Assembly (NCBI GenBank): GCA_020343715.1
Contig: CP070808.1
Coordinates: forward strand, 2,103,497-2,116,613
Direction: 5' to 3'
Length of the DNA: 13,117 nt
From: Thermoplasmata archaeon
GTDB lineage: Archaea > Thermoplasmatota > DTKX01 > GCA-020343715
The notes below the pieces were generated by a model. That model saw nothing but the letters and a program-made list of their open reading frames with translations. It was not told where the DNA came from and searched no databases. A program made the position numbers and the translations under genes. The number at the start of each line of letters is the position of its first letter. Position 1 is the stretch's first letter. This document shows positions 7,870 through 13,117 of the stretch, piece by piece.

Positions 7870-9713
7870 GTCTTCCCCCTACCCTTGAACAGGCGGCCGA
7901 GGAGGCCCGGCGAGGTCTCGACGCCGTCCTCGTCCACGATTGGCCTGTCGGGGGATCCCAGCTCCCGCGCCACGGACTCCTTTAGGGAGGTGAAGGCGGC
8001 CAGGGCCCTGTCTCTGTACCCCAGGGACATCTCGTGGTCGCTGTACCTGGCCTCCTCGAAGATTGTGGTGAACTCGTTCAGCGTCCCCGATTCGACGGCG
8101 ATGGCCTTCCTCACCTGGGTGGCGAACTCCCTGGCCGTGGAGGGCTCCCCCTTGGAGTAGCCGTAGGCGTCCATAACGGCCAGGAACCTTCGGTACGCCC
8201 TGAATATCGCCTCTCGTATGTCGTCTGTGAGTGTGATGTCGTAAAGGACCCTCTCACCCTCCTCCAGGGCCTCTAGGACCTCCTCGAGGAAGTCCTCCTT
8301 CTGGGTCGCCGTGTTGTACAGCATCATCAGCAGAACCAGGGCGAACATGATGATGAGGGCCACGAGCATGACGCGGCCCAGACCCGCGAAGTTGATCCTG
8401 GGCGGGTTCACGGGATCGGGTATGTTTGGGTCCACGTTGGGCGGGTCGGGGGGATTGGTGTCAATCTGGTCATCGCCCGGGTCCAGGGGGTCTCGTCCCA
8501 TCCACCTCTCGGCCCGGTCGCTGGCGCCCCCACCGTCGGTGTCCCAACGGGTGGGGTCCGTCTCGCCTCCACGGCGCCAGTCCGAGTTCCTGTCGGTGGG
8601 GTCGTTCCCGTCCCGACGGCCGTTCCGGTTGGCGTCCTCCTGTCCGTCGGTGAGGCCGTCGCCGTCGGTGTCCGGGTTGAAGGGATCGGTGCTGCCGTCC
8701 ATGTAGACCGATTCCCGCTCCACGGCATCTGGCAGGCCGTCGTTGTCGCTGTCCCTGACGGCCCCCACCTCGCCCTTGTCGGGGATCAGGTCCTTGTCGG
8801 TGTCGGGGATGGTGGGGTCTGTGGTCACCTCATCGGCGTCGTACAGACCGTCGCCGTCGGTGTCCCTCATGATGGGGGATGAGCCTATCCTGATCTCGTC
8901 CCCGTCCACCAGGGAGTCCCGGTCGGTGTCCACGTCGAAGGGACTGGTGCGGTAGAGGTACATCTCATCGCCGTCGGGGATGCCGTCACCATCGGTGTCG
9001 TGGTCGTCCGGGTCCAGGCCCAGCACCCTCTCCAGCTCGTCCGCCACACCGTCGCCGTCATCGTCCTCCTTCGTCATGTCGCCGCCGTAGAGCTCGTCCG
9101 GGCCCCGGGGGTCGGTACCGTTGAGGTACTCGCCTACGTTGTTCACGCCGTCGTGGTCGGCGTCACCCCACGGGTTGTCCACGTTGTTGCCCGCCTCCCA
9201 GTCGTCGGGGATGCCGTCGTCGTCCAGGTCCCTCATGTCCCCCGAGTAGAAGGGGTAGTACTGGAACCTGTCCGGGAGGAGCTCTGGGAAGGTGTGGGAG
9301 AAGGCTGGGTCGAGCCCGTTCTCGGCCTCCCACCCGTCCAGGAGGCCGTCGTTGTCGCTGTCGGGGTCCAGGATGTTCGGGGTGCCATCCCGATCGGCAT
9401 CGCCCAGGGGCATCCTATCGGCGGCCCCCCATTCCGGGGCGTCCTGGGCCTCCTCCAGCCAGAAGATGACCTCCACCCCGTCGGGCATCAGGTCGTCGTC
9501 GGTGTCCACGTCGGCGGGGTCGGTGCCGTAGATGGGCTCCTCGCTGTCCTTGAGCAGGTCTCCGTCGGAGTCGAAGAAACCCGAGGGTATCCTGTCCTGC
9601 AGCTCGTCGTACGGCCTGTGCCCCGAGTCCCTGTGGGACGAGAGCCCGCTGTAAGGTATAAGCAGCAAGGCTGCGACGAGGAGTGCCAGCAGTACGAAGC
9701 GACGCCCCTTCAT
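7866..9713 (-). CDS. Thrombospondin type 3 repeat protein with cytoplasmic DUF4129 domain
   Basis: This 615-residue protein starts with a signal peptide or anchor (about 6-20). Residues 48-405 hold about fourteen TSP3-type calcium-binding loops of the form DxDxDGxxDxxE, for example HDTDGDGIPDGDE (238-250), RDTDGDGLYDADE (283-295) and PDTDGDGLTDGQE (347-359). The loops near 361-371 and 390-402 are degenerate. A proline/aspartate linker (411-438) leads to one membrane helix (about 445-466). The C-terminal part (about 495-585) is a DUF4129 domain: it has IREAIFRAYRRFL (499-511), EPSTAREFATQV (523-534) and LNEFTTIFEEARYS (545-558), matching the family's Tyr/Arg helix, E-T-P-x-E-[FY] and F/YE-x-A-R-Y motifs. 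Predicted topology is TSP3 outside and DUF4129 inside. DUF4129 usually sits behind multi-helix membrane or transglutaminase domains, so the calcium-binding head is unusual. The start is ATG at 9713, preceded by an AT-rich promoter-like patch. The longer frame to 10610 is an antisense-like extension over the next gene. It is the first gene of the coupled DUF4129-DUF4350-DUF58 operon. Confidence 0.92.
   Translation of the reverse strand: MKGRRFVLLALLVAALLLIPYSGLSSHRDSGHRPYDELQDRIPSGFFDSDGDLLKDSEEPIYGTDPADVDTDDDLMPDGVEVIFWLEEAQDAPEWGAADRMPLGDADRDGTPNILDPDSDNDGLLDGWEAENGLDPAFSHTFPELLPDRFQYYPFYSGDMRDLDDDGIPDDWEAGNNVDNPWGDADHDGVNNVGEYLNGTDPRGPDELYGGDMTKEDDDGDGVADELERVLGLDPDDHDTDGDGIPDGDEMYLYRTSPFDVDTDRDSLVDGDEIRIGSSPIMRDTDGDGLYDADEVTTDPTIPDTDKDLIPDKGEVGAVRDSDNDGLPDAVERESVYMDGSTDPFNPDTDGDGLTDGQEDANRNGRRDGNDPTDRNSDWRRGGETDPTRWDTDGGGASDRAERWMGRDPLDPGDDQIDTNPPDPPNVDPNIPDPVNPPRINFAGLGRVMLVALIIMFALVLLMMLYNTATQKEDFLEEVLEALEEGERVLYDITLTDDIREAIFRAYRRFLAVMDAYGYSKGEPSTAREFATQVRKAIAVESGTLNEFTTIFEEARYSDHEMSLGYRDRALAAFTSLKESVARELGSPDRPIVDEDGVETSPGLLGRLFKGRGKT
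8477..9575 (-). repeat. TSP3-coding degenerate tandem repeat tract
   Basis: The calcium-loop codons recur at DNA level as GTCGCCGTCGGTGTCC-like words (plus-strand view), for example around 8655-8671, 8847-8862 and 8986-9000. Units are about 13 residues of loop with variable spacers, so this is a diverged protein repeat and not a perfect satellite. Such tracts can expand or contract by slippage or recombination, so copy number may differ between relatives. Confidence 0.6.
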
Positions 9714-9721
9714 GTGACCCC

Positions 9722-9776
9722 ATAATCGATGAACGGGACCAGTCATAAAGGTTCCTATAATCGTTGGGACTAGTCC
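9722..9776 (-). promoter_or_regulatory. Promoter region of the TSP3-DUF4129/DUF4350/DUF58 operon, with paired sequence repeat
   Basis: The 56-base gap before the TSP3-DUF4129 start is AT-richer than its surroundings. Read on the minus strand it contains TTTATGA (about 9749-9743), placed to start transcription around 9721, and TTATAG (about 9760-9755), an alternative TATA-like element. Two related words frame these: ATAATCG...GGGACCAGTC (9722-9744) and ATAATCG..GGGACTAGTC (9757-9775). The second contains the palindrome GGACTAGTCC (9767-9776), which includes the stop of the beta-helix gene. A paired repeat around a TATA element suggests an operator, but this is inference by eye. Confidence 0.4.
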
Positions 9777-12700
9777 GTGGTCTCCACCCACTCGTCGTCC
9801 TTGACGGGTCGGGGTGGCTCCCGGCGCCTGCGCATGTGGTCCCAGACCACCAGGCCGAAGCCCAAGAACAGTATGGCCGCCAGCAGAAGGACCCACCACG
9901 GCACGCCCTCGTCGGGGTCCACCGTCGATGGCGGGGGCAGCACCGTGATGCTCACCTCGACCAGCACATCGTGACCCGACACCCCGTCGGACACCACTAC
10001 CGTGATGCGGTGGGTACCCTCGGTCAGGGGCCTCGACCTGACGGTTGCGTTGGTGCCCAGGAGCCCGTCCACGTCGGAGTTCCACGTGAACCAGAGCTCG
10101 TCGCCGTCCCTGTCCGAGCTGGCCGAGGCGTCCAGGAGGACCAGGTCGAAGGTGCTGTAGGTGGCCCCCTCCAGGGGGCTGAGGACGACCACGGTGGGCC
10201 TCGAGTTCACCCGGACGAGGTGCATGTCGGACTCCACGGGGCCGTTCCCCGCCAGATCCCTGCACCTGAGCTGGACCATGCTGTCCCCCTCGGGGAACTG
10301 GAGTACCATCGTCTCCTCCACGTGGCTGGGCGTAAGCGGCGTGACGGACACCCTCTGCCACTCGCTCCAAGGCGCGTCCGAGGGCTTCCTCATGCGCATC
10401 TCGACCGCCTCGGCGTCCACGCCGGTCCCCAAGTCGGTGATGACGAAGGTCACGCTGACGTCCCCAGTCTCCGATGTGTCCGTGTGACCCGGGACGAAGG
10501 TCCCGAACTCCGGGTCCACGGTGTCGACCGACGCTACCGTCACCGATCCCGTGCCCTCGTTGCCGTTGGCGTCGGTGACGGTGAGGGTGACGACGTAATC
10601 GCCTATCCATGGCACCGTGAAGGTGATGCTGTCACCGACACGTTCCTCCTCCAAGCGCGGTCCCGACACGCTCCACCGGTACGACGCCCCCTCCGGGAAG
10701 TCGGGGTCGTTGTCGGTCACGCCCGAGGCGTCGAACGAGACCTGGTCGTGGACCTCCACCGTCCTGTCCATACCGATGTCGACCACCGGGGGAAGCTTGT
10801 CCCTGGCTGTGACGATCACCTGGTCCGTCGCCTCGTTCCCTGACGCGTCGGTGACGTGGAGGGTGGCGGTGTATTCGCCCATGACGGGGGGTATGAACAC
10901 CAGGACCAGACCGTCCATCGTCAGGTCCGTCATGGGTCCCGTCACCTGCCACCAGGCCGTTAGCGTGGACCCGAAGTCGGGATCGTTGTCGGTGACCATC
11001 TGCGGTTCCACCGTCGCCTCGCTCCCCTCGTCCACCTGGACGTCGGGGCCCGCGTCCACCGAGGGCGGCGTTATGTCCAGCACCGTCACCCAGAATGCGT
11101 CGGTCCCACGGTTCCCGCTCTGGTCCGTCACGTTGAGCTCCACCCGGTACACGCCCATGTCCGGGAACTGCACCGAGACGATGGGGCCAGTGAAGGCCCG
11201 GACGCCGGGCCCTCCCTCCTCGGGCACTACCCGCCACACGAAGAGACCCGTAGCGATGAGTGTGCTGTCGTTGTCGGTGGTGTTCGTGCCGTCGGCGAGG
11301 ACCCACTCACCCTGGTCGATGGTCACGTTCTCACCCGCCACGGCCAGCGGGGGCGTTGTGTCCGTCACGACGATGGTGAACTCCTTCGTGTCCGTGAGAC
11401 CCACGGAGTCGGCCACCTCCAGCTGGCCTGTGAAGTTGCCCAGCACCGTGAAGGTCCAGTTGACCATCCTGCCGTCTAGGACCACGGTCCCGACGCCGTC
11501 TTCGAAGGTCCACGTCCAAGAAACCAGCTGACCGTTGTCATGGCTCCCCGTCCCGTTGAGGACAGCCCTCTCGCCCAGCTCGGCGCTCACGTCATCCGCG
11601 ACGGCCACGGGGGGCAGGTCGTCCTGTAGGATTATCTGGACCGTGGACCTGCCCAGGACGTTGGTCTCGTTGCGGGCCACCTCGGTGCCCTTACTGGCCC
11701 AGAACGTGTACGGGTTCTGGTAGCCTACCATCTCGGCGATGTGGGTCTCCATCAAAAGCACCATCTCGCCCGTCCATCCATCTGGACCCGTCACTCCCTC
11801 CACCAGCTTCTGGCCGCCCCTACCGGTGGCGTTCACCACGGCCCCGTCCACGGGTGTGAGGTTCGGCCACAGCACCTGCACGTCCACCAGGGTGTAGTAC
11901 TTCAGCCACGATCTCCCGTCCACGTCGGTGATCACGTCGTCGAAGGTGCAGTGGACCATCGACACGTTGGCTCCGTTTATCAGGTGCGCCGTCCCGTTGG
12001 TGGTCGAGTTGGATATCCAGATGTCGTCAGCGTTCCTCGCGTAGATGAGGTAGCCCCCCGAGGGGTCGGCCGCCAACAACGATGAGTTGAGCCGGACATC
12101 GTGACTGTCCTGCACCCTTAGGGCGCCCTTGGTGTTGTTCGTGAGGAATAGGCTGCCCTCTATGTCGAAGGCCCCTCCCTCCACCAGCAGGCCGAAGTCC
12201 GAGTTGAAGACGGAATTGGTACTGACCACTGTCACGTTGAAGGCCGAATCGATGCCGAGGCCCGACCGGAGGTTGCGTTGGTTGACACCACCATCGACGA
12301 GCACGTCATGGGTACCGGCCTGGAGGTTGACCCCGTTGTAGTTGTTGTACAACGTGTCCACTCCCTCGATTACGAGGCCCGCGCAGTTGTCGCAGTTCAG
12401 TCCATCATAGGTGTTGTTCCGCAGGGTAGCGTACCAGACCGTAGTGTTGTTGACGTCGATGAGGAACATCCCGTTGTAGCCGTTGTCCCTGTAGGTCCCC
12501 CGGAGGATCAACAGGTCCCGGGACCTCTCGATGTGGAGACCATCGTAACCGTTGTCCCTGACGTTGGTCTGGTTGATGGTCACCGACGACGTCCCGTTGA
12601 GCAGCCTGACCCCGTAGTACCCGTTCCGCATGAAGTTCGTGTCCCAAAGGGTGAGGTTTTCGACATTATCGCCCTCGAGGCCTGAACGGGTGCAGTCGTA

Positions 12701-13117
12701 CACCTCGCAGCTGATTATGGAGACGTTGTCGCTGCCGGGGGACAGGACCACCCCCTCGAACGAGGAGGCGTTTATGAGGCACCTGATGACCGTCACGTTG
12801 GGTGCCGAGTCCAGGACGACGCCCCTCAGGTTCTCGTACACTGTGGTCTGCTCCAGCTCGTTGCCGGCACCACCGGTGATCCAGACCCCATACCTGTCAT
12901 TGTCGGCGATGGAGCACATCAGCACGCTCGTGTCCTCTGAGTCGATGACCTGGAGACCGGACCTGGTGTTGAACATCATGACGGAGTCCTCGACGGTCAA
13001 CCTGTAGCTGTCCTTGACCACCAGGCCGTCCCTGCTCAGGTAGAAGGCACAGCCCTCCACCCTTGACCCGTTGCATCCTTCCAGCATGAGCCCGTACAGC
13101 TCACCGTTCATGAAGGT
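9770..13117 (-). CDS. Membrane-anchored beta-helix/PKD surface protein (5' partial)
   Basis: The visible 1115 residues are the C-terminal part. The frame runs past the right window edge, so the ATG at 13111 is internal to a longer protein. Residues 1 to about 393 form a right-handed parallel beta-helix of the NosD/PbH1 type: about sixteen coils of 22-24 residues, each with a [YR]xG[LVM]x[LIV] step (SGLQVI, YGVWIT, YDGLHI, YNGMFL, YNGVNL). A small beta-sandwich of the type often seen after such helices follows (about 396-500). Then come four PKD modules (about 501-591, 591-686, 686-774, 774-871), each ended by TPP, LPP or VDP linkers, an Ig-like module (871-972) and a final PKD-like module (972-1065). 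The protein ends with one membrane helix (about 1072-1092), a RRRR stop-transfer and a cytoplasmic tail of about twenty residues, not a PGF-CTERM signal. Beta-helix domains commonly bind or cleave polysaccharide. No catalytic residues were identified, so binding or a structural role is inferred. N-glycosylation sequons are frequent. Confidence 0.9.
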   Translation of the reverse strand, partial: TFMNGELYGLMLEGCNGSRVEGCAFYLSRDGLVVKDSYRLTVEDSVMMFNTRSGLQVIDSEDTSVLMCSIADNDRYGVWITGGAGNELEQTTVYENLRGVVLDSAPNVTVIRCLINASSFEGVVLSPGSDNVSIISCEVYDCTRSGLEGDNVENLTLWDTNFMRNGYYGVRLLNGTSSVTINQTNVRDNGYDGLHIERSRDLLILRGTYRDNGYNGMFLIDVNNTTVWYATLRNNTYDGLNCDNCAGLVIEGVDTLYNNYNGVNLQAGTHDVLVDGGVNQRNLRSGLGIDSAFNVTVVSTNSVFNSDFGLLVEGGAFDIEGSLFLTNNTKGALRVQDSHDVRLNSSLLAADPSGGYLIYARNADDIWISNSTTNGTAHLINGANVSMVHCTFDDVITDVDGRSWLKYYTLVDVQVLWPNLTPVDGAVVNATGRGGQKLVEGVTGPDGWTGEMVLLMETHIAEMVGYQNPYTFWASKGTEVARNETNVLGRSTVQIILQDDLPPVAVADDVSAELGERAVLNGTGSHDNGQLVSWTWTFEDGVGTVVLDGRMVNWTFTVLGNFTGQLEVADSVGLTDTKEFTIVVTDTTPPLAVAGENVTIDQGEWVLADGTNTTDNDSTLIATGLFVWRVVPEEGGPGVRAFTGPIVSVQFPDMGVYRVELNVTDQSGNRGTDAFWVTVLDITPPSVDAGPDVQVDEGSEATVEPQMVTDNDPDFGSTLTAWWQVTGPMTDLTMDGLVLVFIPPVMGEYTATLHVTDASGNEATDQVIVTARDKLPPVVDIGMDRTVEVHDQVSFDASGVTDNDPDFPEGASYRWSVSGPRLEEERVGDSITFTVPWIGDYVVTLTVTDANGNEGTGSVTVASVDTVDPEFGTFVPGHTDTSETGDVSVTFVITDLGTGVDAEAVEMRMRKPSDAPWSEWQRVSVTPLTPSHVEETMVLQFPEGDSMVQLRCRDLAGNGPVESDMHLVRVNSRPTVVVLSPLEGATYSTFDLVLLDASASSDRDGDELWFTWNSDVDGLLGTNATVRSRPLTEGTHRITVVVSDGVSGHDVLVEVSITVLPPPSTVDPDEGVPWWVLLLAAILFLGFGLVVWDHMRRRREPPRPVKDDEWVETTD
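11930..13117 (-). repeat. Beta-helix coil repeats, about 66-69 bp per unit
   Basis: The beta-helix coils are visible as DNA periodicity. CCGTTGTCCCTG, flanked by the Tyr/Asn codons, occurs at about 12480 and again at about 12549 on the plus strand, one 23-codon coil apart. Related ACCCCGTTGTAGTTGTT and CCCCGTAGTACCCGTT words recur near 12330 and 12610. Coils 7 to 12 are the most alike (NGYYG, NGYDG, NGYNG, NTYDG, NNYNG), which points to recent coil duplication there. Confidence 0.55.

Noticed and set aside
8477..9575. Possible CRISPR array in the regularly repeated tract
   Set aside because: The repeats are imperfect, variably spaced and in frame, and they encode the calcium loops of TSP3 repeats. 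There are no unique spacers of constant length.
9714..10610. Upstream extension of the TSP3-DUF4129 frame
   Set aside because: It crosses the promoter-like gap and overlaps the beta-helix gene, with arginine/glycine/histidine-rich composition. The ATG at 9713 begins a good signal peptide.
9764..10843. Plus-strand open frame of 359 codons opposite the beta-helix/PKD gene
   Set aside because: It is an antisense shadow of the PKD and membrane-tail coding region with no domain, no signal sequence and no promoter of its own.
1..13117. tRNA, rRNA, insertion sequence, attachment site or origin
   Set aside because: No cloverleaf, transposase, terminal inverted repeats or origin-like repeat cluster was seen by eye. 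Coding density leaves only the gaps at 1109-1237, 3947-3961 and 9714-9769.

Overview
This GC-rich window looks archaeal, probably from the Thermoplasmatota. The evidence is a PGF-CTERM-type archaeosortase tail, frequent AGG arginine codons, TATA-type promoter elements and repeat-rich secreted proteins (cadherin-like, PKD, thrombospondin type 3 and NosD-type beta-helix). The phylum is inferred from these traits. No marker gene is present to confirm it.

Layout. Six protein-coding genes fill almost all of the window, and no RNA gene, insertion sequence or CRISPR array was seen. On the plus strand are the 3' end of one cell-surface protein (2-1108) and a complete paralogue of it (1238-3946). Both end in cadherin-like/tandem-95 modules, two PKD/Ig-like modules and a membrane-sorting tail. 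They are separated by a strong GC hairpin and a TATA-type promoter. They face, with a 15-base gap, a minus-strand series read from right to left: a partial beta-helix/PKD surface protein (13117-9770), a TSP3-DUF4129 protein (9713-7866), a DUF4350 protein (7869-6346) and a DUF58 protein with an added eight-helix membrane domain (6349-3962).

How the genes work together. The last three minus-strand genes overlap stop-to-start by four bases each and are surely one translationally coupled operon. DUF4129, DUF4350 and DUF58 are the standard partners of MoxR AAA+ ATPases, but no MoxR gene is in the window. The unusual points are the domain fusions. The DUF4129 domain hangs from a predicted single membrane helix behind about fourteen extracytoplasmic calcium-binding TSP3 repeats. 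The DUF4350 protein carries its own EF-hand-like loop outside. The DUF58 protein is about twice the usual size because of a C-terminal eight-helix membrane domain. This suggests an envelope-sensing or envelope-maintaining version of the MoxR/DUF58 system, encoded among large glycosylated, calcium-binding surface proteins. The link between sensing and MoxR is inference. The domain content and gene coupling are read directly from the sequence.
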